Assembly: GCA_025057995.1 (NCBI GenBank)
Contig: JANXEW010000001.1
Location: 248,001-312,000 of the forward strand
Reading direction: 5' to 3'
DNA length: 64,000 bases
Origin: Thermofilaceae archaeon
GTDB lineage: Archaea; Thermoproteota; Thermoprotei; Thermofilales; Thermofilaceae
Shown here: positions 18,948 through 27,523 of the stretch, piece after piece
Layout of the letters: each line of letters starts with the position of its first letter
Position numbering within the stretch: position 1 is the first letter of the stretch
Translations under genes and position numbers: made by a program
Notes under the pieces: model-generated
What the model saw: only the letters and a program-made list of their open reading frames with translations
Database searches by the model: none
Told to the model about the DNA's origin: nothing

Positions 18948-18956
18948 CTTTAAAAC
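18948..18956 (-). promoter_or_regulatory. TATA box of rps15 operon
   Basis: On the minus strand GTTTTAAAG is centred about 32 nt before the rps15 ATG, so the leader would be only a few nucleotides. Confidence 0.5.
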
Positions 18957-19039
18957 TTATTGTAGTCTCTTCTACGAATAGATGTCCCTAGCTGTCGCCG
19001 CAACAACGCGCGAAGCAGGAGGGCGAAAAAGGTCTTGAG

Positions 19040-19753
19040 TTAAGCTCTTAAAACCTTCCTCCTCTCAGCCACGTACCTTCCTCTCTTCCTGATTTCAACT
19101 ACTTTATCCTCGACTAGTTTCCTCGCCTCAACCCCTCTCGCCTCTTCGTAACCTTCGAGGAAGGCAAGGTACAGGCGTTGTGCCATGGAAGGGTTTGTGC
19201 TCTCCAACGAGCGTAGCATAAGGTGGACATCGACGCCCTGCTCCTCTAAGTCGTTACTGAAAGCACCTAGGCCGAAGTCTATGACGTATAATCCCCGCTT
19301 TGATACGATGACGTTGGATGTAGTCAAGTCGCCGTGAACGATCCCCCTCTCGTGTAGAAACCCTGCGTACCGACCGAGATCCTCGAACATACTCTCCACT
19401 TCCTTCGACATTTGAATCACATCCCTAAGCTTTGGACCAGGTATGTAATCCATTACGAGCATGCATATCTCTGTATCAACGTAAAGGGGGGTAGGAGAAG
19501 GTACGCCCAACTTCTTCGCTTCAGTAAGTAGCCGTGTCTCTAGCCCTGTCCTCTTAGCTCTGATTAACATATCAAGCCTCGAATCCCTGTATGATTTTGG
19601 TAACCGTATCTTAGCTACCGCATCAAACCCCCTCCAAATGCACCTTAGAACTACAGCTTCGGCGCCTATCCCCAGTAACTCCCTAGACTCCGAGCCTAGT
19701 TCGTGAAGGATCTTGACTGAACTATCGACCGGGCTAAGTTGTTCGCTATTCAC
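19040..19753 (-). CDS. bud32: KEOPS kinase/ATPase Bud32
   Basis: A 237-residue atypical small kinase of KEOPS, free-standing rather than fused to Kae1. It shows the N-lobe LLGIGAEAVVLRC and AVAKIRLPKSYRD, the hinge LVMDYIPGPKLRD, the catalytic loop IVHGDLTTSNVI and VIDFGLGAFSND, then the basic C-terminal tail (VEIRKRGRYVAERRKV) that contacts Kae1 or tRNA. GTG start with a TATA box at leaderless spacing. Divergent from rpo7. Confidence 0.95.
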   Translation of the reverse strand: MNSEQLSPVDSSVKILHELGSESRELLGIGAEAVVLRCIWRGFDAVAKIRLPKSYRDSRLDMLIRAKRTGLETRLLTEAKKLGVPSPTPLYVDTEICMLVMDYIPGPKLRDVIQMSKEVESMFEDLGRYAGFLHERGIVHGDLTTSNVIVSKRGLYVIDFGLGAFSNDLEEQGVDVHLMLRSLESTNPSMAQRLYLAFLEGYEEARGVEARKLVEDKVVEIRKRGRYVAERRKVLRA

Positions 19754-19774
19754 GCCTTAGGTAGATCTTTTTTC

Positions 19775-19825
19775 AATTAAACCTTACGGTACGTAACAAC
19801 AATATTTTTAAGATAATGTAAAAAG
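19775..19825. promoter_or_regulatory. Divergent promoters of bud32 and rpo7
   Basis: The minus-strand TTTAATT at 19775-19781 is about 25 nt before the bud32 GTG. The plus-strand TGTAAAAAG at 19817-19825 is about 29 nt before the rpo7 ATG. Both fit very short or absent leaders. The rpo7 start also has GGTG about 9 nt upstream. Confidence 0.55.
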
Positions 19826-19850
19826 TGCGCGCGAATTTCGGTGGGCTTAC

Positions 19851-20435
19851 ATGTTCAAGTTGATTGAGTGCGAAGGTGTTGTAAGAGTTCCACCCAATTT
19901 GATAGGCAAACCGCTTAAGGAGGTTATCCTAGAGGTTTTGAAGCGGGAGTACGTCGGCCAGGTTATGAGGAACATCGGCGTTGTTGTAAGCGTGCTCGAC
20001 GCTGAGGCTTCAAACTTCGGTTTCATAGTTCCAGGCGACGGAAGCTTGTACCATAAGGCTAAGTACACGATGCTCGTTTACACGCCTATGAACCAGGAAG
20101 TAGTTGAAGGTGAAGTGAACATCGTCGAATCTACAGGCGTGATTGTTCGCCTAGGACCTGTTGAAGGCTACATGCATAAGAGCCAGATAATGGATGAGGT
20201 AATATCCTACAGTAAAGAACAGAACGTCGTCATAAGTGAAAAAAGCGGGAAAGTTCTAAGAAAGGGTGACAGCATCAGAGCTAGAGTGATAGCCGTGAGC
20301 TACGGCGGTAGAAGGCAGGCGCTCAGGGTTCAGTTGACTATGAGGCAACCCTACCTCGGCAAACTAGACTGGATAAAGGAGGAGGCTAAAGCTGGAGCTA
20401 AAACAGCCTCCAAGGCTGAGCCCGGGAGGAAGTAG
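19851..20435 (+). CDS. rpoE1: RNA polymerase subunit Rpo7 (RpoE1, Rpb7-like)
   Basis: A 194-residue stalk subunit of archaeal RNA polymerase that pairs with Rpo4 and binds the nascent RNA. The N-terminal half is the Rpb7 tip domain (FKLIECEGVVRVPP, DGSLYHKAKYTMLVYTP); the C-terminal half is an S1/OB fold (VVEGEVNIVESTGVIVRLGPVEGYMHKSQI). A basic tail (AGAKTASKAEPGRK) ends the protein. Followed by spt4 after a 129-bp gap with its own TATA box. Confidence 0.96.
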   Translation: MFKLIECEGVVRVPPNLIGKPLKEVILEVLKREYVGQVMRNIGVVVSVLDAEASNFGFIVPGDGSLYHKAKYTMLVYTPMNQEVVEGEVNIVESTGVIVRLGPVEGYMHKSQIMDEVISYSKEQNVVISEKSGKVLRKGDSIRARVIAVSYGGRRQALRVQLTMRQPYLGKLDWIKEEAKAGAKTASKAEPGRK

Positions 20436-20533
20436 AGATCGAGGATCTAACCGTTATTAACTGGAAAAGGATGAGTCCAAGTAGATGTCCCGGTACGATG
20501 GTAATCGTTTCAACAGCTCGCAGGCCGCACTAA

Positions 20534-20542
20534 CTATTTAAG
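20534..20542 (+). promoter_or_regulatory. TATA box of spt4
   Basis: CTATTTAAG is centred about 27 nt before the GTG at 20565, which implies a leaderless transcript and supports that start. Confidence 0.6.
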
Positions 20543-20564
20543 GAGAGTTAAGCTAAGCTCAAGC

Positions 20565-20786
20565 GTGGCGCTCCATCGACGTTCAAGGAAAATCTATTTC
20601 AAAGCATGCATGAAGTGTAAAATGCTCGTTCCTTTAAACTTGGATATTTGCCCTAACTGCAATAACAGGGACTTCAGCGAAGAGTGGGAAGGCATGGTCG
20701 TAATCTTCGATGTCGAGAAATCGTTGATTGCCAAACGTTTAAACATCTCGAAGCCGGGGCGTTACGCGGTGAAACTAAGGGCTTGA
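20565..20786 (+). CDS. spt4: Transcription elongation factor Spt4 (RpoE2)
   Basis: A 73-residue zinc protein that binds Spt5 and aids RNA polymerase processivity. Four cysteines form the zinc site (CMKCKM and CPNCNN), followed by the acidic DFSEEWEGMVVIFDVEKSLIAKRL dimer surface and the family ending SKPGRYAVKL. The stop overlaps the start of the next gene as TTGA. The rpo7-spt4 order is conserved in archaea. Confidence 0.95.
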   Translation: MALHRRSRKIYFKACMKCKMLVPLNLDICPNCNNRDFSEEWEGMVVIFDVEKSLIAKRLNISKPGRYAVKLRA

Positions 20787-21331
20787 ACGCTTACAGGCTC
20801 AAGGAAAGTTACCGTGAGACTCTTAGAGTCCCCCTAGGGTTAGCTCTCTATTATCCTCCTTCAAAGTCAGCACATTTGCTCTTAGAGCTAGTTGAACTGG
20901 TGAAACCTCCGCTAGTTGTCTCGGTCGGCGACTTTGTAACTGAGAACCTTTTGAACGCTGGCTTACGACCGAATGTAGCAGTCATCGACTACAGAACAAT
21001 GCGTTCAGACATAGACCCTTCTCGCTCGAAAAAACTTCTCAACAGTTATAAGATTGTAGAGTGTGTTAACCCACCCGGATTCCTAACCTTTAACGCTATC
21101 CAAGCTGTTGAGGAAGCTGTGAAAAATGCGCAAGCCGGAGATCTTGTACTAGTGTCCGTTCAAGGTGAAGAAGACCTACTTTCTCTCCCGGCTATAGCAT
21201 CGGCCCCTCCTCGCTCCATCGTCGTCTACGGGCTTTGGCTTGGTGCTTGTGTAGCAGTCATTTGTCACCCTTCGGTCAGTAGGAGTGTTAAACGTTTGAT
21301 AAGCACGGCTTTCGATAATTCAAAAGCGTGA
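20783..21331 (+). CDS. GTP-dependent dephospho-CoA kinase (DUF359)
   Basis: A 182-residue archaeal enzyme for the last step of coenzyme A synthesis, unrelated to bacterial CoaE. Signatures are VSVGDFVTENLL, NVAVIDYRTMR, VNPPGFLT and LVSVQGEEDLLSLPAIASAP. The ORF track extends 33 codons further upstream inside spt4, which is spurious; the TTG at 20783 overlaps the spt4 TGA (TTGA) and the protein then begins near LNAYRLKESYRETLRVPLG. That fits the family length and the coupling pattern seen elsewhere in the window. Confidence 0.93.
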   Translation: MNAYRLKESYRETLRVPLGLALYYPPSKSAHLLLELVELVKPPLVVSVGDFVTENLLNAGLRPNVAVIDYRTMRSDIDPSRSKKLLNSYKIVECVNPPGFLTFNAIQAVEEAVKNAQAGDLVLVSVQGEEDLLSLPAIASAPPRSIVVYGLWLGACVAVICHPSVSRSVKRLISTAFDNSKA

Positions 21332-21333
21332 AC

Positions 21334-21342
21334 GTTAAAAAG
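21334..21342 (+). promoter_or_regulatory. TATA box of rps24e
   Basis: GTTAAAAAG is centred about 25 nt before GTG 21363 but only 19 nt before GTG 21357, favouring the later start for S24e. Confidence 0.5.
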
Positions 21343-21362
21343 CTTGGCTGAACGAGGTGCGC

Positions 21363-21677
21363 GTGGCCGGTCAACTAAACGTGGAAATCCTAGAGTCGAG
21401 AACTAATAAGTTGATCAAGCGTAGAGAGTTGATCGTGAGGATAACTCACTTCCCCCAAGGGACTCCTTCACGTAAGGCTTTACGGGAATACATAGCGAAT
21501 ACACTAAAAGTAGACCCGGACCTAGTGTACGTTAGGAAGATGTTGACGAAGTATGGTACGTGCGAGAGCCTAGCTAGGGTGCACGTCTACGATAGTCTTG
21601 AAAGAGCACTCCAGATTGAGCCTGGTCACGTGGTAAGGAGGAACAGGGGTGTCGAAAAGGGTGAGAAGAGTGGCTGA
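21363..21677 (+). CDS. rps24e: 30S ribosomal protein S24e
   Basis: A 104-residue archaeal/eukaryotic-specific small-subunit protein. The family core is visible: [20 protein letters not shown], then [22 protein letters not shown] and [22 protein letters not shown]. The start is GTG 21363 ([10 protein letters not shown]) by TATA spacing; the ORF track uses GTG 21357, two codons earlier. The 3' end overlaps rps27ae by 29 bp. Confidence 0.95.
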   Translation: MAGQLNVEILESRTNKLIKRRELIVRITHFPQGTPSRKALREYIANTLKVDPDLVYVRKMLTKYGTCESLARVHVYDSLERALQIEPGHVVRRNRGVEKGEKSG

Positions 21678-21843
21678 AGTCCATAAACTGTACGAATTCA
21701 ATTACGAAAAGGGATCGATAAAGTTAGTTAACAGAAAGTGTCCTCGTTGTGGTTCTGTAATGGCCCACCACCTTAAACCAGCTGAACGTTGGCACTGTGG
21801 AAAATGTAACTATACAGAGTTCGTCCGACAACGAAAACAGTGA
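21649..21843 (+). CDS. rps27ae: 30S ribosomal protein S27ae
   Basis: A 64-residue zinc ribosomal protein, without the ubiquitin fusion found in eukaryotes. It shows [22 protein letters not shown] and two CxxC pairs ([11 protein letters not shown] and [10 protein letters not shown]). Start GTG at 21649 inside the end of rps24e; GTG 21661 is an alternative. Part of the rps24e-rps27ae-kae1 group. Confidence 0.95.
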   Translation: MSKRVRRVAEVHKLYEFNYEKGSIKLVNRKCPRCGSVMAHHLKPAERWHCGKCNYTEFVRQRKQ

Positions 21844-21930
21844 GCCATGGATAGGCGCAAACTAGCTGAAAGCGTGAGGACGTAAACTTCAGTTTCATGG
21901 AAACACGTTGAGCTTGCCAGTAACCGAGAC

Positions 21931-21938
21931 CTTAAATA
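21931..21938 (+). promoter_or_regulatory. TATA box of kae1
   Basis: CTTAAATA is centred about 26 nt before GTG 21961. It supports a separate leaderless kae1 transcript and the chosen start. Confidence 0.55.
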
Positions 21939-21960
21939 GCTTGGGAATACGGTTCAGCAG

Positions 21961-22995
21961 GTGACCTTGGATTTAAACCTATCCGGCGGGGAAGCCACGA
22001 GACCCTACGACCCAGTGGTCTTAGGGATTGAGAGCACTGCGCACACGTTCGGGGTGGGAATAGCTACCACAAGCCAGGTGCTCGCTTGCGTCGATTCCAC
22101 GTACCAGCCGAAGACAGGTGGGATACATCCTAGAGAAGCTGCTGAACATCACAGTAGAGTAGCTGGCAGAGTCTTGACCGAGGCCCTAGAGAGAGCAGGT
22201 TTGGGTTTAAAAGATGTTGAAGCTATTGCCGTAGCCCTCGGACCGGGTATGGGTCCTTGCTTGAGAGTAGGTGCAACGTTAGCCCGCTACTTGGCGGTTA
22301 AGTACTCGAAACCTCTCGTACCGGTTAATCACGCTGTAGCCCACGTTGAAATTGCCCGCTTTTCTACAGGCTTTAAAGACCCCCTAGTAATCTACATTGC
22401 TGGAGGCAACACGATAATAACAACCTTCGTGGAAGGAAGGTACAGGATATTTGGTGAAACGCTCGATATACCGCTCGGCAACTGTCTAGATTCATTTGCT
22501 CGCGAAGTCGGTTTAGGCTTCCCGGGAACACCTAAGGTGGAGGAGCTTGCTCAAAGGGGTGAAAAACTGCTCGAGTTACCCTACGTGGTAAAGGGTCAGG
22601 ATCTACAGTTTTCAGGGCTTCTCACGAAAGCCTTGAGGCTGGTGAAGGAAGGGGAAAGGCTAGAGGATGTTTGCTACAGTCTCGTCGAGACAGCATACTC
22701 GATGCTCGTCGAAGTAGCTGAGCGCGCCTTGTCGCTCACTGGCAAACGTGAAGTAACCTTGACCGGCGGAGTAGCCAGAAGTAGGATCCTCTCAGAGAAA
22801 CTAGATAAGATGGCTAAGCTACATTCCTCTGTTTTTAAGCCCGTAGATCCACGGTACGCGGGAGATAATGGAGCGATGATAGCATATACGGGCGCTCTAG
22901 CTTATTCGTCAGGCGTTACCTTAAGCGTTGAGGAGAGTAGAGTTAAGCCGTTGTGGAGGCTAGATCAGGTAGACGTCCCCTGGCGCTCAGGGTGA
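21961..22995 (+). CDS. kae1: tRNA t6A threonylcarbamoyltransferase Kae1
   Basis: A 344-residue ASKHA-fold catalytic subunit of KEOPS, which transfers threonylcarbamoyl to A37 of ANN-decoding tRNAs. It shows VLGIESTAHTFGVG (N-lobe), the metal site VNHAVAHVEIAR (HxxxH), YIAGGNTII, the LDSFAREVGLGFPG loop and TLTGGVARSRIL. There is no C-terminal Bud32 fusion; bud32 is 2.2 kb upstream on the other strand. The 3' end overlaps the convergent aminotransferase gene by 31 bp. Confidence 0.97.
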   Translation: MTLDLNLSGGEATRPYDPVVLGIESTAHTFGVGIATTSQVLACVDSTYQPKTGGIHPREAAEHHSRVAGRVLTEALERAGLGLKDVEAIAVALGPGMGPCLRVGATLARYLAVKYSKPLVPVNHAVAHVEIARFSTGFKDPLVIYIAGGNTIITTFVEGRYRIFGETLDIPLGNCLDSFAREVGLGFPGTPKVEELAQRGEKLLELPYVVKGQDLQFSGLLTKALRLVKEGERLEDVCYSLVETAYSMLVEVAERALSLTGKREVTLTGGVARSRILSEKLDKMAKLHSSVFKPVDPRYAGDNGAMIAYTGALAYSSGVTLSVEESRVKPLWRLDQVDVPWRSG

Positions 22996-24197
22996 AGATC
23001 GCGAGCGTAGCGTTTAACTTTGGAGATAGCTTCAACTATGTCATCCATGTCCTCTCTACCCGCAAGGAAAACTTGTTGTGGAATTGTCACTACCTTCTCG
23101 ACGGCGTTTTCAGCGGCAGGATACCTGTTTTTCCTAACTACTTTACCTAGATGCCAGGGTCTCAAAGTCTCATATAATGGAGGATGGTCGATGCGGGATG
23201 CTGGTATACCTTCAGCTCTCAAAGCCTCAACGAGACAGTCTATGGGCAACCCATCGAAGAAACTCGCATCGTACTTGAAAGCGTAAGGCCAGGGTTGGAA
23301 CTTACTTAAACGAGAGTCACGCTTTAAGGGCTCCACCCCCTCAATCTCGCTTAAACGGTTAGAAAGATACTCGCAGTTAGCCTGCCTCCTTTCCAACTGT
23401 TCATCCAACCTCTTAAGCTGAACTAAAAGTAAAGCCGCTTGAAACTGTGTCATCCTATAGTTAAACCAGTTCAACCAGTAACGGCCCCCTTCAAGATATG
23501 TAGCGTTCCTAACTCTACCGCAGTCCTTGATCGCGTAACATTTCTCCGCTATCTCCTCGCTGTTCGTCGTGATCATCCCGCCCTCTCCCGCTGTCATGAA
23601 CTTCCCTTGCTGGAAGCTGAAGCAACCCATCTCACCTATCGACCCTGCCCACTTGCCACCCCACTGAAAGCCGTGGGCGCGAGCGCAGTCCTCAACCAGG
23701 AATATTCCCTTCTCATCAGCCAGCTTCCTCAACTCGTCCATATCAGGGGAATTGCCGTAGTTGTAGACCGGTATGATCGCTTTCGTCTTCTCCGTAATCG
23801 CCTTCTCGACCTCCGTTACGTCCATGCAAAGCGTTTCAGTGTCGACGTCTACGATGACGACAGTGGCTCCCGTCATGAGAGCGGCGGAGCCTGTCGCCCA
23901 GTATGTGAGAGCTGGAACTACGACTTCGTCACCAGGGCCTACGTCGGCGGCTAGCAAAGCTACGTGGAGAGCGGCAGTCCCCGTAGAAACAGCTACACCG
24001 TACTTACAGCCGTGCCTCCTTGCGAACGAAGTTTCAAACATCGTCTCCCAAGGACCGCTTTCGCCAACTCCTCCGCCCCAATACCCGCTCTTCAGAACCT
24101 CCTCTAAAGCCTTCAGCTCTTCTACGCCCCAGATAGGCCAAGATGGCCAAGGCTTCTTTCGGACGGGTTCACCCCCCTTTAAAGCAAGTGTAGTCAC
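22965..24197 (-). CDS. DegT/DnrJ/EryC1/StrS-family PLP aminotransferase
   Basis: A 410-residue sugar aminotransferase. The PLP lysine is in CFSFQQGKFMTAGEGG, the ring-stacking and Asp region in VEDCARAHGFQWGGK, and the N-terminus ALKGGEPVRKKPWPSWP is typical of the group that aminates keto-inositols and keto-sugars. It uses glutamate or glutamine as donor to aminate a keto-sugar or keto-cyclitol. GTG start with a TATA box 28 nt upstream. The divergent Zn-dehydrogenase next door could supply a keto substrate. Confidence 0.9.
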   Translation of the reverse strand: MTTLALKGGEPVRKKPWPSWPIWGVEELKALEEVLKSGYWGGGVGESGPWETMFETSFARRHGCKYGVAVSTGTAALHVALLAADVGPGDEVVVPALTYWATGSAALMTGATVVIVDVDTETLCMDVTEVEKAITEKTKAIIPVYNYGNSPDMDELRKLADEKGIFLVEDCARAHGFQWGGKWAGSIGEMGCFSFQQGKFMTAGEGGMITTNSEEIAEKCYAIKDCGRVRNATYLEGGRYWLNWFNYRMTQFQAALLLVQLKRLDEQLERRQANCEYLSNRLSEIEGVEPLKRDSRLSKFQPWPYAFKYDASFFDGLPIDCLVEALRAEGIPASRIDHPPLYETLRPWHLGKVVRKNRYPAAENAVEKVVTIPQQVFLAGREDMDDIVEAISKVKRYARDLHPERQGTST

Positions 24198-24220
24198 GGG
24201 GGAGAGAGGTGTGGAGTAAG

Positions 24221-24228
24221 ATAAATAG
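24221..24228 (-). promoter_or_regulatory. TATA box of DegT-family gene
   Basis: On the minus strand CTATTTAT is centred about 28 nt before the GTG at 24197, the leaderless spacing found across the window. Confidence 0.55.
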
Positions 24229-24280
24229 GTGCGGTTAACTGAGCGAAAGTCACTTTAAGCTGCCTTACGCAAATATCCTT

Positions 24281-25318
24281 ATGAAAGCTGCGATCCTCTA
24301 CGGGAAGAAGGATGTAAGAATCGAGGATGTCCCTAAACCCTCACCCGCTTACGGCGAAGCACTTGTGAAGGTGAAGGTCTGTGGGATCTGCCGTTCAGAC
24401 TACCACTACTGGAAGCACGGGAGGATAGGTGACTTCGTAGTTGAAAAACCTCTCATACTGGGGCACGAGGCTAGCGGCGTCGTTGAAGACGTTGGCGAGG
24501 GGGTCAGCCATTTGAAGCCTGGGGATAGAGTAGTTATCGAGCCGGGAGTCCCATGCGGTCGATGCAGGTACTGTAGGATCGGACGCTACAACCTTTGCCC
24601 TTATGTAAGGTTCATGGGAACTCCACCGATCAACGGAGCTTTCGTCGAATACGTCACCTGGCCCGCTGACTTCCTTTACAAAATGCCTGAGAACATGACG
24701 TTTGAAGAAGGTGCGTTGATCGAACCACTTTCAGTGTCAGTGCACGCTGTGAGGCGAGCTGAAGTCACCCCGGGCTCAAGTGTAGTGATCTTCGGTGCTG
24801 GAGCGATAGGTATGGTGACGCTGGAGGCAGTCAAGGCTGCTGGCGCATCTAGCATCCTCGTGGTTGACGTCGACGAGTGGAAGCTGGATGTAGCGTTGAG
24901 ACGGGGGGCGGACGCTGTGATAAATGCTCAGCGAGAGGATCCCGTAAGCGTCGTTAAACGGTTGACTGGAGGCGAAGGGGTAGATTACGTGTTTGAAGCT
25001 TCAGGGGCCGAGAAGGCCTCCTATCAGGCGGTGAGAGTTGCGAAGAGGGGCGGAGTAGTGACGCTTATCGGGCTTTATGCAAGCGACGAATTCCAGTACC
25101 CGGTTCTCGAGGCGGTCATCAAGGAGGTTGACATAAGGGGAGTGCACAGGTACGCTAACGCCTTCCAGCCTGCCATCGAACTGGTCGCCAAGAGGAAGGT
25201 TAAGGTGTATGACCTGGTAACGCAAAAGCTTCCGCTTGAAAAGCTCGAGGAAGGCTTTAGGATCATGGACGTAGGGAAAGAGAAGTACGTGAAAATACAG
25301 GTAGACGTTACCAGCTAG
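24281..25318 (+). CDS. Zn-dependent medium-chain alcohol/polyol dehydrogenase
   Basis: A 345-residue MDR-family enzyme of the sorbitol/threonine dehydrogenase type. Catalytic zinc ligands lie in KVCGICRSDYHYW (Cys) and LGHEASGVVEDVG (His-Glu); four cysteines in CGRCRYCRIGRYNLC bind the structural zinc. The Rossmann motif is VVIFGAGAIGMVTLEA, with an acidic residue after beta2 (VVDVDEWK) that favours NAD. It oxidises a polyol or sugar alcohol to a ketone. ATG start. The 3' end overlaps the MFS gene by 4 bp. Confidence 0.93.
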   Translation: MKAAILYGKKDVRIEDVPKPSPAYGEALVKVKVCGICRSDYHYWKHGRIGDFVVEKPLILGHEASGVVEDVGEGVSHLKPGDRVVIEPGVPCGRCRYCRIGRYNLCPYVRFMGTPPINGAFVEYVTWPADFLYKMPENMTFEEGALIEPLSVSVHAVRRAEVTPGSSVVIFGAGAIGMVTLEAVKAAGASSILVVDVDEWKLDVALRRGADAVINAQREDPVSVVKRLTGGEGVDYVFEASGAEKASYQAVRVAKRGGVVTLIGLYASDEFQYPVLEAVIKEVDIRGVHRYANAFQPAIELVAKRKVKVYDLVTQKLPLEKLEEGFRIMDVGKEKYVKIQVDVTS

Positions 25319-26559
25319 ACCTTACCTCTGTTTTTCAACTTAAGACCCAGATCAGTTGATTTCTTGAAAAAGATTGGTGTGAAGAGCTGTAGGATCGCGG
25401 ACAGCAGAATACCGGCTCTTAGAGAACCCGTGAAGGAAACTATAAACCCGTTCACTACGGAAGAGGCGATGCCTGAGAGTGGCGCAGCGGACACGAAGAC
25501 ACGGCTAACTCTCCCGTAGTGGTTCGACGGCGTGATATCGTTCACTATAGACCAGAAGGATGTCGAAGAGACTCTCCAGCCGAGCAGAGAGAGTGAAATG
25601 AGTAGCGCGGCTAGCTCGGAGGTTGAAGTGAGGAGGGAAAGAAAGAGCAGGAGAGTCGAAGGCCATAAGCCAGCGTACAGTACTGCGGTTCTCCACTTCA
25701 AGCCACCCAACTTATCCGTGTAGACGCCGACTAGGACTTCTAGGAAGGCTGAGAAGAGAGCTATGATCGTCATGTACACGGTCACTTGCCCGTAACTAAG
25801 CTTAAGTTCCGCGACGAGGAAAGTGGAAAGCCAGCTCATCAACAAGCCCCAAGTGTAGAGGGCGGCGAAGTGTCCAGCGAAGAGAAAAGCAGCTATCCTG
25901 TTAACCAGTCGCTCATCGTTGGAGCTACCGTTGTCGAGCAGAATGTTGCGGTCAAACTCCACGCTCGTCCGTCTGTTAGAGGCCATTAGACGGCGAGCTA
26001 GTAGAGGTGCTGGCAGGTAAGCGATGCCGAGAATCCCGCTAGCTAGCATCGCGGCTCTCCAATTGTTTCCCGTTAACCACATGATTAGGTAGGAGGCTGA
26101 GAGCCCTAGCATAGAGCCGGTGTTGAATGTGGCTACGGCGAAACCGGTCCTACTCCTCCCCACGAAGGTTGCAACTATTCTACTACACAAAGGCCAGGGA
26201 TAGGGAGCAGCTAGAAGTGAAGCCACGATTCGTACCACGTTAAAGGTGATCAAGTCTCGAGCTGCTGCGTTCAGTAAAGTGGAAACCGAGGAAACCAGTA
26301 GGACGGTGAACGTAGCTACAAACGGGTCTAACCTATCCACGAATCCGCCGAGGACGAAAGGTGAAACAGCCAAGAGTAGAGTCCATAAGGCCATCAATAG
26401 ACCCATGAAGCCATAGTCCACGTTGAACTCTGCAACGATCTGGGGAAGAGCTGTGCCGATCAAGACACCTTGCACTATCGTTACAGTCGTAACGCCTAAG
26501 CAGAGTAGCGGAATAATCTTCTCAACGTCCATAACGAAGCCCTTGGTCTCACGCTTCAT
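25315..26559 (-). CDS. Major facilitator superfamily transporter
   Basis: A 414-residue membrane protein with about 12 hydrophobic helices. The loop between helices 2 and 3 carries GGFVDRLDPFVA, the MFS motif A region, and the corresponding loop in the second half reads GVYTDKLGGLKWR. Substrate unknown; the surrounding genes suggest a sugar or organic acid. ATG start with a strong TATA-like TTTTTAAAAAC about 29 nt upstream, divergent from the DUF89 gene. Confidence 0.88.
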   Translation of the reverse strand: MKRETKGFVMDVEKIIPLLCLGVTTVTIVQGVLIGTALPQIVAEFNVDYGFMGLLMALWTLLLAVSPFVLGGFVDRLDPFVATFTVLLVSSVSTLLNAAARDLITFNVVRIVASLLAAPYPWPLCSRIVATFVGRSRTGFAVATFNTGSMLGLSASYLIMWLTGNNWRAAMLASGILGIAYLPAPLLARRLMASNRRTSVEFDRNILLDNGSSNDERLVNRIAAFLFAGHFAALYTWGLLMSWLSTFLVAELKLSYGQVTVYMTIIALFSAFLEVLVGVYTDKLGGLKWRTAVLYAGLWPSTLLLFLSLLTSTSELAALLISLSLLGWRVSSTSFWSIVNDITPSNHYGRVSRVFVSAAPLSGIASSVVNGFIVSFTGSLRAGILLSAILQLFTPIFFKKSTDLGLKLKNRGKV

Positions 26560-26582
26560 TTTTTAAACATGTCGAGCTAGGA

Positions 26583-26594
26583 GTTTTTAAAAAG
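26583..26594 (-). promoter_or_regulatory. TATA box of MFS gene
   Basis: CTTTTTAAAAAC on the minus strand, centred about 29 nt before the MFS ATG at 26559. Confidence 0.55.
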
Positions 26595-26647
26595 TGTAAA
26601 GGGTTCAACTGAGTTAAGCTTTTCTAATACGCTGTTCACGTGGCCCC

Positions 26648-27523
26648 GTGAACCCTTTCCTCGATCGCGAGTGTTTTCTATGCATCACGAGGCTCGCCTT
26701 AAACTTGTCCACCCTTACTTCCAGTAGCGAGAAGGAGATAGTTGATGGAGCCCTCGAACTATCAGAAGACTTTGCGAAGGTCGTGAAGGGGAGGTTGAGC
26801 GACTACGTGGAGCTTTCATCGAGTATAGCTGAAGCAGTGGCAAGGCGTCTAGGAGATCCTTATGCTCTAATCAAAAAAGTTAGCATGGAAACTGCGACGC
26901 GCCTCCTGCCTTTAGCCGAGCGTTACGTGAGTGGAGGAGAAGACACACTGAGGCGTGCTGCGAGCGTCGCCGTGACGGCTAACGCCCTCGATTTCGCTAC
27001 AGGCGTGTACAACGTATCGCTAGAGGTCTTCGCAGTAGAGTTTGAGAGGAAGCTTAGCGAGCCTTTCACAATTGACCACCTAGACCAGCTCGAAAGGGAT
27101 CTTGAGAAGGCTGGAACCGTACTCTACGTTCTAGACAATGCGGGAGAATGTGTCCTCGACCTACCGCTCGTCAAGCTGCTCTCCGGTAGGGCTGAGACCA
27201 TCGTAGCCGCGAGAGGCGCCCCTGTCTTCAACGATGCTACGATTATGGAAGCTGAAGCAGCTGGCTTAGGAAAGTATGCAGAGTTGACCACTACCGGGTG
27301 CCGCGTGCCAGGCGTAAGCACCTTAAGGTGCAGCGCCGAGTTCCTCCAACTGCTAGCCGATGCTGATGTAGTCATCCTAAAGGGTCAAGGAAACTTCCAA
27401 TCTTTCTACGAAGTCGCGAAAGTCAGGGGTGAAAGGGCGTACTATCTCCTCGTACCCAAGTGTGCCCCCGTAGCGCGACACCTGGGCGTCCCAGTGGGTA
27501 GTAAAGTGGCGCTCGCACGCTAA
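26648..27523 (+). CDS. DUF89 metal-dependent damage-control phosphatase
   Basis: A 291-residue member of the DUF89/ARMT1 family. The N-terminal CFLC pair, the metal site YVLDNAGECVLDLPLV and PVFNDATIMEAEAAG, and VVILKGQGNFQSFYEV are the family landmarks. Family members hydrolyse phosphorylated metabolites such as 4'-phosphopantetheine or sugar phosphates formed in side reactions. The substrate here is not known, but the sugar-kinase-rich neighbourhood fits a metabolite-repair role. GTG start. Confidence 0.88.
   Translation: MNPFLDRECFLCITRLALNLSTLTSSSEKEIVDGALELSEDFAKVVKGRLSDYVELSSSIAEAVARRLGDPYALIKKVSMETATRLLPLAERYVSGGEDTLRRAASVAVTANALDFATGVYNVSLEVFAVEFERKLSEPFTIDHLDQLERDLEKAGTVLYVLDNAGECVLDLPLVKLLSGRAETIVAARGAPVFNDATIMEAEAAGLGKYAELTTTGCRVPGVSTLRCSAEFLQLLADADVVILKGQGNFQSFYEVAKVRGERAYYLLVPKCAPVARHLGVPVGSKVALAR

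Noticed and set aside
20684-20782. N-terminal 33 codons of the track's 215-aa DUF359 ORF
   Set aside because: Lies wholly within spt4 in another frame; the TTGA overlap start at 20783 gives the family-length protein.
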